The position numbers were made by a program, and so were the translations under genes. From Pedobacter sp. FW305-3-2-15-E-R2A2 (lineage in GTDB: Bacteria > Bacteroidota > Bacteroidia > Sphingobacteriales > Sphingobacteriaceae), in NCBI RefSeq assembly GCF_038446955.1, contig NZ_CP151803.1, positions 3,782,001 through 3,846,000 on the forward strand: a DNA stretch of 64,000 nt, given 5' to 3'. Shown piece after piece: positions 8,297-17,397 of this stretch (positions are counted from its first letter, which is position 1; every line of letters begins with the position of its first letter). Under the pieces are notes generated by a model. The model did not search any database, was not told the origin of the DNA, and was given only the letters and a program-made list of their open reading frames with translations.

Positions 8297-8770
8297 ATGA
8301 CAACAACGATCCATCAATTGACAAAAGGAAAATACGTATTCTTCGGAACTCCGGAACAACAACAGGGAGCGCACCCGCTCGTTCCTTATTTTACGGCAAG
8401 TGGATTATGTATTACCGGGGAAGAAGGTGTTTTATCCGGTAAAGTACAGCGGTTTGACATCAGTAACCTCGTTTCTAAAAGGTCAGTATATGTGGACAGC
8501 CAAAGGTCTCTAGAAGCTCATAAATTGTATACCTGGCCTGCAAAACTCGGTGACCCGAATGCCTGGGCGGAAAGTAAACGTATATTTTTTGAAGATCACC
8601 TGATCGATCATCCCATTGAAATTCTTTTTGAACTCGGAGAAGATCAGGTCAGCTGGAAGTACATCAGTCCGGATGTCTTTCTGGAAGCTTGTGCCGTGGC
8701 TTCAACAAGCACTGAATTTAAAGAAATTGAAGCCACTTTGGCGTTAAAGCATAAGGTTACGGAGCAATAA
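8297..8770 (+). CDS. Hypothetical cytoplasmic protein
   Basis: 157 residues, no signal peptide, no membrane segment, no family recognised. It begins 29 bp after the MocR-type regulator on the same strand, so it is probably co-transcribed with it. The sequence is mixed alpha/beta, with acidic stretches (FEDHLIDHPIEILFELGEDQVSW) and a C-terminal helix. Its last 14 bp overlap the 3' end of the convergent glycosidase gene, with no terminator between them. Confidence 0.65.
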   Translation: MTTTIHQLTKGKYVFFGTPEQQQGAHPLVPYFTASGLCITGEEGVLSGKVQRFDISNLVSKRSVYVDSQRSLEAHKLYTWPAKLGDPNAWAESKRIFFEDHLIDHPIEILFELGEDQVSWKYISPDVFLEACAVASTSTEFKEIEATLALKHKVTEQ

Positions 8771-11057
8771 GGAGTTCCAGGTATTCTCCTTCCTTTGTCG
8801 GCAAGTTAAACCGGGAACCGGAAAGCAGCGTTGCTTTTTTTCCATTCCGGACCAGTTGTACCTGATTTCCAGGCCATGGATTGTCTATGACACAAGGCCT
8901 TCCGCGCTCACTGTATATTTTTACGTATAGAATCTCCTTGTTCTTCAGCGCGCTGCTGATCAGAAATGCGCCATAGGCCCTGAGCTGATCAAAAGAGGCG
9001 TCCTTTGACCTCGTCCAGTTTGGAAAGATGCGAATCACCTGTTCGTAACTTTGCATCAGCATTTCATTGATCGTCATGGGGACAGCAGAAAGGGTTTCCA
9101 GTCCACCCCCATCGGCAGTGATCCATAAGTTGGGGAGCGACTGGCGCCGGATGCGGTCTTTTAGCTGGTTCAGGATTTCCCCGGGGTCATAGCCTACCCT
9201 TACCGCAGCCGGGAAACAGGTTTCAATTCCATTGCCAAGCGTATTCCCCCATTCTCCGGGTCCATTCATCCTGCTTTTCCAGCGGGCAACATCATTGCGT
9301 AAGATCTGATTAAAAGCAGCATCTGTAACTGGCCCGCATACGCCTCCGGGAAGAACTAATCCATGAATGGAGACCCTGGCCAATCCCTGGACTGGCTGGT
9401 GCCAGGCCGCAGGACTCCGCTCTACACTTCTGAGGCTAAGTTGTCCATCCACTTCTCCCAGGGGAAAATCACTGAGGTGATCTCTGATATGCTTCCATTT
9501 CTCCTGCCTGTTGCTATCCAGGTTTAAAAAAGTACTCATGTCAACAATTCCTTTGAACAATAGCTTGACCAATCCCAATGAGAGCGTAGAATTGAAATCT
9601 CCTAGCAGATTTCTCCATTGCCCTTTATTCTTCAGGTTGGGCATCACCTCTCCGTAATGATCCATGTAAATGACATAGCGGCCGTTTTCAAACTTCAGGT
9701 AATCTTCCCAGAAATTGGCACATTCGATCAGGTAGGGATATACTCTTTTTGCATAATCTTTATCATAGGTACTGTAAAAGCGCATCATCATGTTCCCGAC
9801 GCTAAATACGGCATTGATCTTTTGTCCGAGGAATTTATAACCGCCATCAATGGTGTTTTCGCGGGTGGCATAACGTTTTTCCATTTCTTCTGGACTCAGC
9901 GGCCATCGGGTGGTAACCAGGCCTTTTGGTCCGATTCCGACAGGATAATAAATGCCCCTGATACCGAGTAAAGCTTTGGCGTGTTCCTTTCCTTTCTCCA
10001 TATAATCGAGCAGAGGCTGATCAAAGTTATCGGTTTCATCCAGGTGATTGGAGGAATAAGCCGCCCAATATGGGGCCTGATAATTATAATTCAGGTGATA
10101 GTCGCCACCCCAGGAACTGGAATCCCGGGTAATAAAGGGGCCCCAGATTCCGGGTGCAAACTTATTGCCACGGGAACTACAGGCGAAAAGGTATTGCGAG
10201 GCATTGTAATACTTTTGCAAAACCGGATCTGCAATGCTGACTTTCGAAGCTTTCCAAAAGTCGGCCCACCAATTCTGATGTTCTCTTTTCATTTCCGCAA
10301 GCCGGACTGCGGTCATGAACGAGGCTTCCTTGATGGCCTCCTCTTTCCAGTCTTTGCGGTCATGATTGCTGTACATACAGAGCACAATGTGTAGCTTTTT
10401 TCCGGCTTGGAGCATGACATCGCCGTTGGCATCTGCGTTTCCTCCAATTAACTTTAAGGCGATGGCAATGTGTGACGGCCATTCCAATAATGGCGTATTT
10501 TCAAAGGAACGGCTTACCCAGTTTACCCCCGCGTTTATTCCCTTTCCATTTACCGAAGTGTTTCCTTCGGTGGCCTGCAGCTGAAGGTTTAGTTTACAGG
10601 TTTTGTTACTGCTCAGGCTGATGACCACTATGTTTTGCGTGGCAATTACGCAGCTTTCCATCAACAGCTCATGGTCCTGTTTTTTAAACTTTGCGGTAAT
10701 CATCGCAGAATCGATATGCTGTTCTGCAAAGTAATCCGCGCCTTTAAGGGCCTCAATGTTCAGTTCCAGCCACCCCGGCAGGGCAATTCCACCGCCAGGG
10801 TATACCGGATAAGCCCGCCAGAAATCATTTTTACCAAGGAAAAAGAGCAGGCGTTCGGGTGTCCCGCCAAGGCTAAGCCCAATATCTCCGTTTCCGGTCA
10901 ACGGGCCATCAGGCGTTTTCCCGGTCGGCACTTTCTGCGGAGCCTGATAAAACAACGCATTGTAATTCTCTTTCACCGCTTCCTGCGCCTGTAAATCCCC
11001 CCTGCTGCTCAGGAGCAACAACAACATCATCAATTTCCAGCCTCTACTTATTTTCAT
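8757..11057 (-). CDS. Secreted glycoside hydrolase, GH95-like (six-hairpin fold)
   Basis: 766 residues with a signal peptide (~25 residues). The N-terminal domain (~40-270) contains PLTGNGDIGLSLGGTPERLLFFLGKNDFW, a version of the GH95/GH65 N-terminal signature (xxGNGxxGxxxxG). The middle contains DYHLNYNYQAPYWAAYSSNHLDETDNFDQPL, resembling the N-x-N/YW(P)A-x-N-L segment of GH95 alpha/alpha barrels. Family members include alpha-L-fucosidases and alpha-galactosidases acting on plant or host glycans; the exact substrate cannot be read here. It lies 11 bp after SusD, last in a SusC-SusD-hydrolase operon. Confidence 0.7.
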   Translation of the reverse strand: MKISRGWKLMMLLLLLSSRGDLQAQEAVKENYNALFYQAPQKVPTGKTPDGPLTGNGDIGLSLGGTPERLLFFLGKNDFWRAYPVYPGGGIALPGWLELNIEALKGADYFAEQHIDSAMITAKFKKQDHELLMESCVIATQNIVVISLSSNKTCKLNLQLQATEGNTSVNGKGINAGVNWVSRSFENTPLLEWPSHIAIALKLIGGNADANGDVMLQAGKKLHIVLCMYSNHDRKDWKEEAIKEASFMTAVRLAEMKREHQNWWADFWKASKVSIADPVLQKYYNASQYLFACSSRGNKFAPGIWGPFITRDSSSWGGDYHLNYNYQAPYWAAYSSNHLDETDNFDQPLLDYMEKGKEHAKALLGIRGIYYPVGIGPKGLVTTRWPLSPEEMEKRYATRENTIDGGYKFLGQKINAVFSVGNMMMRFYSTYDKDYAKRVYPYLIECANFWEDYLKFENGRYVIYMDHYGEVMPNLKNKGQWRNLLGDFNSTLSLGLVKLLFKGIVDMSTFLNLDSNRQEKWKHIRDHLSDFPLGEVDGQLSLRSVERSPAAWHQPVQGLARVSIHGLVLPGGVCGPVTDAAFNQILRNDVARWKSRMNGPGEWGNTLGNGIETCFPAAVRVGYDPGEILNQLKDRIRRQSLPNLWITADGGGLETLSAVPMTINEMLMQSYEQVIRIFPNWTRSKDASFDQLRAYGAFLISSALKNKEILYVKIYSERGRPCVIDNPWPGNQVQLVRNGKKATLLSGSRFNLPTKEGEYLELLIAP

Positions 11058-11068
11058 TCCTGTTTATG

Positions 11069-12535
11069 CTATAAAAATCCGGGATTCTGTGACCAAAGTC
11101 CTTTCATGATGTCGATTTCTTTTAAGGGTACAGGAAAAAGATAACCCCTGAATTTTCTTTTGTTTCCTGCCTTATCATAAGGAACTGTTGGAAGGACCTG
11201 TTCTGCGGTTTTCCATCGGATCAGGTCATTGTAGCGAAGTCCTTCAAAGGCCAGCTCTACCCTTCTTTCGTTTCTAATGATTTCTCTCGTCAGCGCGGCC
11301 TTAGGAGGCATGTTTACCCCTGGTCTTTCCCGAACATCATTAAATGCCTTTAATGCCCGTGAATCGCTTCCCTGTCCGTTCTCAAACATCGCTTCTGCAT
11401 ACATCAGCAAGAGGTCTGCGTAACGGATTTTAACCATATGCTGATCGCTCAATGTTGCTCCGGAAGCATTGTTCACTGCCGGATTAACCCATTTTTTAAA
11501 AGCCATATTCGTATAAGGGATCTGCCCTTCGGCCGTACTTCCTGTTTGTTTAAATCCGGCGGGATTGTAAGCCCATGGATCATTGGCTTCATAAATCGTC
11601 ATTTTTAGACGTGGATCATTGGGTTCATAGGCATTTTTTAGTTCTACCGTAGGAAATACGGACATTCGGCCTCCGACAATCTGGTCCAGCGAGTGATAAT
11701 CATCGGGTGCTTTAAACTGAATGGAGAACATGATCTCTTTATTGTTGCCCTGATCACCAAAGAAAATTCCGGAATAACTGTTGGACAGGCGGAAAGGATT
11801 TGCCGCGTCACCGATCAGGCTCCAGGCCGTTTCCGCAGCCTCTGCATAACGTTGGTTATTGAGCAACACCCGTGTTTTGAGTGCAATTGCAGAGCCCTTC
11901 ACTGCTTTTCCATCGGTATAGGCCTGCTGATTCAGGTAGGAAACGGAGAGGTCCAGGTCTTTCAGGATCTGGGCAACGATCGTTGCTTTGGGCGATCTCG
12001 GTGTTTGAAGGTAATCATCGCCAAGCACTGCTGACTTTAGAATTAAAGGCAGGTCTCCATACAACTGGCAGAGGTCATTGTAGTAATATGCCCTTAAAAA
12101 TAGTGCTTCCCCTTTCATCTTTTTCAAATTGTTCTCAGAGATTCCAGGTACACGGTCTATGTTGCCGAGGAAATAATTGCAAGCCGCAATGCCCTGAAAG
12201 CCGAAAGTCCAGCTTTTGTTTACGATTCCTGTGGTTCCTGAGTTGTGGTCACCTTTCATCACCACATCAAATGCTTCATAATTGGAAGTATTCGATGCAT
12301 TGTCTGAAAGTGCTTCCCAGTACAGGGAGTTTCCACTCTGCGCCTTTCCGTTGGAAAAGATGGGTTCTTTAAGTTTATAATAACAGGCGATTAATGCTTT
12401 GTTTGCTTCTGTTTCATTTTTCCAGTACGTTTCTGAACTCGGCGCAACCAGTGGTTCCTTATCTAAGACATCAGAACAGGAAGTCAGGATGCTGCTTAGG
12501 AGGAGGATATTTATGATTTTTAGGTACTTTTTCAT
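11069..12535 (-). CDS. SusD/RagB family nutrient-binding outer-membrane lipoprotein
   Basis: 488 residues. The lipoprotein signal (IINILLLSSILTSC, lipidated Cys near residue 20) is followed by the SusD start SDVLDKEPLVAPSSETYWKNETEANKALIACYY. The C-terminus has the RagB/SusD signature (VKIRYADLLLMYAEAMFENG...LAFEGLRYNDLIRWKTAEQVL). SusD forms the surface lid of a SusC transporter and captures glycans. It lies 53 bp after the SusC gene and 11 bp before the hydrolase, which defines a minimal utilisation locus. Confidence 0.95.
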   Translation of the reverse strand: MKKYLKIINILLLSSILTSCSDVLDKEPLVAPSSETYWKNETEANKALIACYYKLKEPIFSNGKAQSGNSLYWEALSDNASNTSNYEAFDVVMKGDHNSGTTGIVNKSWTFGFQGIAACNYFLGNIDRVPGISENNLKKMKGEALFLRAYYYNDLCQLYGDLPLILKSAVLGDDYLQTPRSPKATIVAQILKDLDLSVSYLNQQAYTDGKAVKGSAIALKTRVLLNNQRYAEAAETAWSLIGDAANPFRLSNSYSGIFFGDQGNNKEIMFSIQFKAPDDYHSLDQIVGGRMSVFPTVELKNAYEPNDPRLKMTIYEANDPWAYNPAGFKQTGSTAEGQIPYTNMAFKKWVNPAVNNASGATLSDQHMVKIRYADLLLMYAEAMFENGQGSDSRALKAFNDVRERPGVNMPPKAALTREIIRNERRVELAFEGLRYNDLIRWKTAEQVLPTVPYDKAGNKRKFRGYLFPVPLKEIDIMKGLWSQNPGFL

Positions 12536-12588
12536 TGGGAATGTGTTTATGGTAAACTCGGTTTATCGGACAAGAGCTGGTCTAAGAA

Positions 12589-15500
12589 TTAAAGTGTTGC
12601 TTTAAGTCCGAATGAATAAATCTTGGCTTGTGGGTAGATGGCTGCTCTGCCGCTTGCGGAGGCGCGTTCAGGATCACTTCCATCGAAGAAGTTGGTGAAA
12701 GTAAGCAGGTTATCTCCAGATATATAAAGTCTTAATTTCTGTATTTTCACCTTATTCATCCATTTAGCAGGGAAGTTATAGCCCAGCTGCAGGTTTTTCA
12801 ACCGGAGGTAGGAAGCATCCCGTAACCACCAGGTAGAGACCTGTGTATTGGGTGCATAAGCTTCGTTAAAGATGTGGGGAATGGCATTGGAGCTCCCTTC
12901 TCCATCCCATGCATCCAGCCAGATTTTTGGGGGCGGTCCTGCCTGTCTGAAAGGCGCTACGCCCCATTCTTTCACATAGATCTTACGTCCTTCCACACCT
13001 TGAAAAAAGACGCTCAGGTCGAAATTTTTATAATCTGCATTAAAGCTGAAACCATAATTAAACTTGGGGAATGCACCGCCTACCACCATGCGGTCGTCTG
13101 TGGTAATTTTTCCATCAGGAACGCCATTGGGGCCGCTCACATCTCTATACTTCATATCGCCGGGTTTTGGCGTAACCAAAGGAACAGGGCCATTGTTTAT
13201 TTCCTGTTGGTTTTGATAGATGCCATCAAAGACATACATAAAGTATGAATTATAAGGCAGCCCTTCCTGTCTGACGAAGCCGTTTGCATTGTCGACCTCT
13301 CTCGCACCAAACTTAACCAGCTTATTGCGATAGATTTCAAAATTCCCCTGTATGCGGTAGTGAAAGTCATTGATCTTGTTTTCATATCCCAGGAGCAGTT
13401 CCAGACCGGTATTTCTCATTTCTCCCTGATTTACGGTCGGCCCGTTAATCCCGATATAATCAGGCACCTGCAATTCCCTCAGGATGTCGGAGGTGTATTT
13501 CGTGTACCAGTCTACCGAACCAAAGAGTTTCGATTGAAAAAGGCCAAAGTCCAGCCCGATATTTGTTACCGTGGAAGTTTCCCATTTGATATTCCTGTTG
13601 TTCAGGTCTGTCTGGGTCACGCCTTGCTGCAGGGAGCCACCAATATTGTATAGGAAAGGATTTAAGATCGGTTGATAAGGATAAGGCATCGATTCTCCGA
13701 TGATGTCTCTGTTGACATTCTGATTGCCCACCTGTCCCCATGATACCCGGGCTTTCAGGTTATCTACCCATTTGATGCTTTTCAGGAAGTTTTCCTGTGA
13801 GAGCCTCCATCCTGCCGATGCAGAAGGGAAAAATCCCCATTTGTTTCCTTTAGGAAATCTGGAAGAACCATCATAGCGGAAGTTGGCTTCAAAGAGATAT
13901 CTTTCTTTGTAATTGTAATTCGCCCTGCCGAACAAAGACTGTAAAGCCCATTCATAGGCCAACCCCTCTGTCATTTGTCCGCCCGGAGCATAGATGCTCA
14001 GTTCTGTCAGGTCGTCTGAAGGTGCATTGCGTTTAAATCCCTGCAGGCGGTCGTAGCGGAAGGTCTCCTGACTGACGCCGAGTAAGGCAGATAAATGGTG
14101 TGCTTCAGCAAAAGTTTTATTGTAATTGAGGTTTGCAAAGGCCGTGTACTGCACATCTTTATCTGTTCTAACGGTCAGGTTGTTTTCGCCCACAGTACCA
14201 TTCCATTGGGTATTGTAAATATAGGCTCCGGAGCTATTTGGAAGGAACATATAACCGGGAATACCTATGACATGTACTTTTGTTTGCCGGTCATTGTATT
14301 TGATACCGCCTTTAATTTCTCCCTTTAATCCCGGCAGGATATCTATGTTGAGGTAAGAAGAAGCCAGGGCATAATGGTTGTTTAAAAAACGGCCTCCATT
14401 TTCTGCTGTTGCTACGGGATTCTTGTTTCCTCCTTCAAAAATATACGCTTTGGCAGCATACCTTCCGGAACCATCCGGCAATTTTGGGGTAAATGTAGGA
14501 TGGGCTGCGAGCGCACTCAGGATTTGATCTTCCGTAGAGTTTCCGTCAAAATTATTGTTCAAAGCGGTTTCTTTACGGACGCCTTTAGAGAAGGAGATGT
14601 TTGTTCCAAAGGTGACACGTCCGTTAAGGTTTGTTTTGAAATTAAACTGGGCATCGTAACGTTTATAACCTGTAGCGATTAGAATTCCATCCTGGTCCAG
14701 GTATCCGGCTCCAAAATTATAGGTAGTCCCCTCTTTTCCGCCGTTTACACTCAGGTAATGCTGTTGCATTGGCGCGCTCCGGAAAATGGCATCCATCCAG
14801 TCGTAACTTGGATACTGTGCCGGATTGCTGATGGCACCTTGCCGGTATTCTTCAATCTGCTGCGGGGAATAGGCCTGATTGGCACTGATTCCGGTATGGG
14901 TAATGGCTTTGTTCAGCAATTCCATGAACTGAACCGAGTTCGTCACCCTGTCGTACGTAGACGTTGGCCGCTGACTCCCAAAATTATAGCTGTAATCTAC
15001 ATTTAACCGCCCGGCTGCACCGGTTTTGGTGGTCACCAGGATGACTCCGTTCGCTGCTCTTGAGCCATAGATGGCAGCTGAAGCTGCATCTTTTAATACA
15101 GAAATGCTTTCTATAAGGTTTGGGTTTACATTATTCAGGCTTCCTTCCACCCCATCGATTAAGATTAAAGGGTCATTGGAGGCTTTACTGAATGTTCCCA
15201 GTCCACGGATCTGGATATTTGCACTTTCTGCCCCGGGTTGGCCGGAGTTCTGTACGACCTGTACACCGGGCATCCTTCCCTGTAATAAGGAGGTGGTATT
15301 TGGTGCCTGTCTGCTGATGAGTTCATTTCCGGAAACATTGCTTACTGCACCGGTCAGGTTTACTTTCTTCTGTGTTCCGTAACCTACCACCACTACTTCT
15401 GAGAGTGCGTTATTTTCTTCTTTCAGAACAATGTTGAAGTTTGTTTTGCCGTTCAGCTGTATTTCCTGTGTGGTATAGCCGACAAAACTAAAGACCAGCG

Positions 15501-15768
15501 TTCCTTTGTTTTCGGGTATATTGATGGAAAAATTGCCATTCTGATCCGTTGTTGCCCCGATGTTACTCCCTTTGAGCTTCAGGCTGACTCCCGGTAAGGG
15601 TCCACCCTTTTCATCGGTTACCCTGCCCTTTAGCTCTTGTTGCTGGAACCTGCTGCTGGCTTGCTGAAGCGGCCAGACCTTGGCGGCGGCGGCGTTTTGC
15701 GAAAAGATCGCCACGCTTAAAATCGCTGTAAACTTAACCGTCCACAGTCGTTGGTTGTAAAAATTCAT
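12589..15768 (-). CDS. SusC/RagA family TonB-dependent outer-membrane transporter
   Basis: 1059 residues. A signal peptide is followed by a carboxypeptidase-regulatory-like domain (GRVTDEKGGPLPGVSLKLKG...FVGYTTQEIQL), the SusC TonB box and plug region (SEVVVVGYGTQKKVNLTGAV, DPLILIDGVEGSLNNVNPNLIESISVLKD) and a large barrel ending in an aromatic strand (IYSFGLKATL). It imports oligosaccharides captured by SusD, powered by TonB. No N-terminal anti-sigma-interacting (STN) domain is seen, so the sigma/FecR pair at 41-43 kb is not an obvious partner. Confidence 0.96.
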   Translation of the reverse strand: MNFYNQRLWTVKFTAILSVAIFSQNAAAAKVWPLQQASSRFQQQELKGRVTDEKGGPLPGVSLKLKGSNIGATTDQNGNFSINIPENKGTLVFSFVGYTTQEIQLNGKTNFNIVLKEENNALSEVVVVGYGTQKKVNLTGAVSNVSGNELISRQAPNTTSLLQGRMPGVQVVQNSGQPGAESANIQIRGLGTFSKASNDPLILIDGVEGSLNNVNPNLIESISVLKDAASAAIYGSRAANGVILVTTKTGAAGRLNVDYSYNFGSQRPTSTYDRVTNSVQFMELLNKAITHTGISANQAYSPQQIEEYRQGAISNPAQYPSYDWMDAIFRSAPMQQHYLSVNGGKEGTTYNFGAGYLDQDGILIATGYKRYDAQFNFKTNLNGRVTFGTNISFSKGVRKETALNNNFDGNSTEDQILSALAAHPTFTPKLPDGSGRYAAKAYIFEGGNKNPVATAENGGRFLNNHYALASSYLNIDILPGLKGEIKGGIKYNDRQTKVHVIGIPGYMFLPNSSGAYIYNTQWNGTVGENNLTVRTDKDVQYTAFANLNYNKTFAEAHHLSALLGVSQETFRYDRLQGFKRNAPSDDLTELSIYAPGGQMTEGLAYEWALQSLFGRANYNYKERYLFEANFRYDGSSRFPKGNKWGFFPSASAGWRLSQENFLKSIKWVDNLKARVSWGQVGNQNVNRDIIGESMPYPYQPILNPFLYNIGGSLQQGVTQTDLNNRNIKWETSTVTNIGLDFGLFQSKLFGSVDWYTKYTSDILRELQVPDYIGINGPTVNQGEMRNTGLELLLGYENKINDFHYRIQGNFEIYRNKLVKFGAREVDNANGFVRQEGLPYNSYFMYVFDGIYQNQQEINNGPVPLVTPKPGDMKYRDVSGPNGVPDGKITTDDRMVVGGAFPKFNYGFSFNADYKNFDLSVFFQGVEGRKIYVKEWGVAPFRQAGPPPKIWLDAWDGEGSSNAIPHIFNEAYAPNTQVSTWWLRDASYLRLKNLQLGYNFPAKWMNKVKIQKLRLYISGDNLLTFTNFFDGSDPERASASGRAAIYPQAKIYSFGLKATL

Positions 15769-15888
15769 ACCTGGTTAGCTTGGTTTGATTATATGTTAAA
15801 TGCAATTGAGCCATTTTTTAAATAGCTTCAAATAACCAGATTAGCCTCTTTGTCTACCATTTTGTCAAGTTTGATATTGATTTTATTG

Positions 15889-15906
15889 TTTAACAGAATT
15901 GTTAAA
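15889..15906. promoter_or_regulatory. Inverted repeat in the divergent SusC / phosphoesterase promoter region
   Basis: TTTAACA (15889-15895) and TGTTAAA (15900-15906) are separated by GAAT. It lies in the 236-bp gap between the divergent susC-type gene and the phosphoesterase gene. The symmetry suggests an operator for a dimeric regulator; no regulator gene is adjacent. Confidence 0.4.
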
Positions 15907-16004
15907 TCAATGCCATTTAACGGTTACAGGAATGCCATATCCCGGTTTTTCCCTTTTTCAAGAATGTGAATAACCTTACGTTTGGTAGAAATAGCAGATT
16001 TCAA

Positions 16005-16805
16005 ATGAGAGTCTTTTTAGTACCGGCATTAATTACAGTGATGGGATTATTGAGTTGTAACAACTTTGAATATAGTCCCAATCAGGTGTTCGACAAGAAT
16101 TCGTATAGAGACATCAATGCAGGCAACCTTAAGCGCCTGGGTGATGGCCGCAAGGACGATACTGTTCGTTTTGTATTAAGCGGCGATACACAGCGGTCAC
16201 GGGATGAGACGACCAGGTTCACTAAAAAGGTCAATGAAATGCCGGGCATAGACTTCGTTGTGATCGCCGGCGATATCACCGAGTATGGTGTATTACAGGA
16301 AATGGAATGGATCAGCCGGAGCTTGTCAAAGCTGAAAGCCCCTTATGTTGCCGTAATTGGGAACCATGACCTCACTTCCCGTGGAAGAGAAGCTTTCATT
16401 AACATGTTTGGTCCGCTTAATTATTCCTTTGTCTATGGAGGTGTAAAATTTGTTTGTCACGATACAAATAGCAGGGAACATAAATTTAATGGAGAGACGC
16501 CCAATATCCCTTGGTTACAAGCGGAAATGCAGCCACAGGAAGGAGTTAATAATTATGTCGCCATTTCCCATGTGCCGCCGAATTCAGAAGATTTCGATCC
16601 GAAACTGGTGAGCGGCTATACCAAAGCTTTTGCTTCGGTTCCTGGCCTTCTGGCTTCCCTGCATGCACACACGCATAATTATGAGTTGTTTTACCCCGAT
16701 AATTCCGGGATCCCTTACCTCATTACGAGCTCCATGGGAAATGAAGAATTTTTATTAATAGAAATCATTAATCACAAACTAAGTTTTGAACGGATTCAAT
16801 TTTAA
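16005..16805 (+). CDS. Metallophosphoesterase lipoprotein
   Basis: 266 residues from the ATG at 16005. This start gives a standard lipoprotein signal (MRVFLVPALITVMGLLSC); a GTG at 15966 would add 13 residues ahead of it. The calcineurin-like metal motifs appear in order: LSGDTQ, AGDITEYG, GNHDL, ISHVPP and LHAHTHNYEL. The first motif has Gln instead of the common His (GDTQ versus GDxH), a known variation. It is likely a periplasmic or surface phosphodiesterase or phosphatase. It is divergent from the Sus operon and overlaps the next gene by 20 bp. Confidence 0.85.
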   Translation: MRVFLVPALITVMGLLSCNNFEYSPNQVFDKNSYRDINAGNLKRLGDGRKDDTVRFVLSGDTQRSRDETTRFTKKVNEMPGIDFVVIAGDITEYGVLQEMEWISRSLSKLKAPYVAVIGNHDLTSRGREAFINMFGPLNYSFVYGGVKFVCHDTNSREHKFNGETPNIPWLQAEMQPQEGVNNYVAISHVPPNSEDFDPKLVSGYTKAFASVPGLLASLHAHTHNYELFYPDNSGIPYLITSSMGNEEFLLIEIINHKLSFERIQF

Positions 16806-17391
16806 GATAACATGCCTCAGCTTATTGCTGATGGCGGGGACGATGAAAGCGGCTGCCCAACATTTGAAATTTCTGATTCCCGACAACGCCATTGTGCAGT
16901 TTGCCGGGAGTATCGGTTATTTTAGTGTCGGTGCCGGCTATGATTTATTCAAAAACAAAAGGGGGATTTTAGATTTCAACTACGGGTATGTTCCTGCTTC
17001 GAAAGGCGGGGAATTGAATATTGTTACTGCTAAATTTGCTTACAAGGCCTATGAGATTAAGCTCAAAGACTGGGGGAAATTATATCCTTTTAATCCTGGT
17101 TTCTTCCTGAGCTATACTTTTCACCCCGAACTCTCCTATCGTTTTAACAGAAACCGGTATTCTTCCGATTATTACCGTTGGTCTGAAGCCTTAAGGCCAC
17201 ACCTGTCTATTGCCAGCGAGATCGAGTTTAATGGCGAAAAGCTGATGAAAGGATCTGGAATAAAAGCCGTTAGTTTGTATACCGAGTTCAATACCAACGA
17301 CTATTACCTGATCAATTACATACAGAACACCTCATCGCTTACCCTGGCAGATATTTTCCAGCTGGGGATAGGACTGCGGCTTAAGTTTTAA
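16786..17391 (+). CDS. Probable outer-membrane barrel-like protein
   Basis: 201 residues. The start is a TTG at 16786, inside the end of the phosphoesterase gene; the internal ATGs would destroy the signal peptide (FKITCLSLLLMAGTMKAAAQ). The mature protein is rich in aromatic and alternating residues (GSIGYFSVGAGYDLF, GILDFNYGYVP, FFLSYTFHPELSYRF) and ends in a strand LGIGLRLKF with C-terminal Phe, as in outer-membrane barrels. The 20-bp overlap implies translational coupling with the phosphoesterase. Function unknown. Confidence 0.7.
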   Translation: MNGFNFKITCLSLLLMAGTMKAAAQHLKFLIPDNAIVQFAGSIGYFSVGAGYDLFKNKRGILDFNYGYVPASKGGELNIVTAKFAYKAYEIKLKDWGKLYPFNPGFFLSYTFHPELSYRFNRNRYSSDYYRWSEALRPHLSIASEIEFNGEKLMKGSGIKAVSLYTEFNTNDYYLINYIQNTSSLTLADIFQLGIGLRLKF

Positions 17392-17397
17392 GCTCGG

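Noticed and set aside
15889..15906. TTTAACA/TGTTAAA as a further operator of the efflux TetR
   Set aside because: The half-sites are alike, but the spacer is 4 bp instead of 1 bp, which changes helical phasing.
16786..16830. Starting the barrel gene after the phosphoesterase stop to avoid overlap
   Set aside because: No in-frame start downstream keeps the signal peptide; the TTG at 16786 does.
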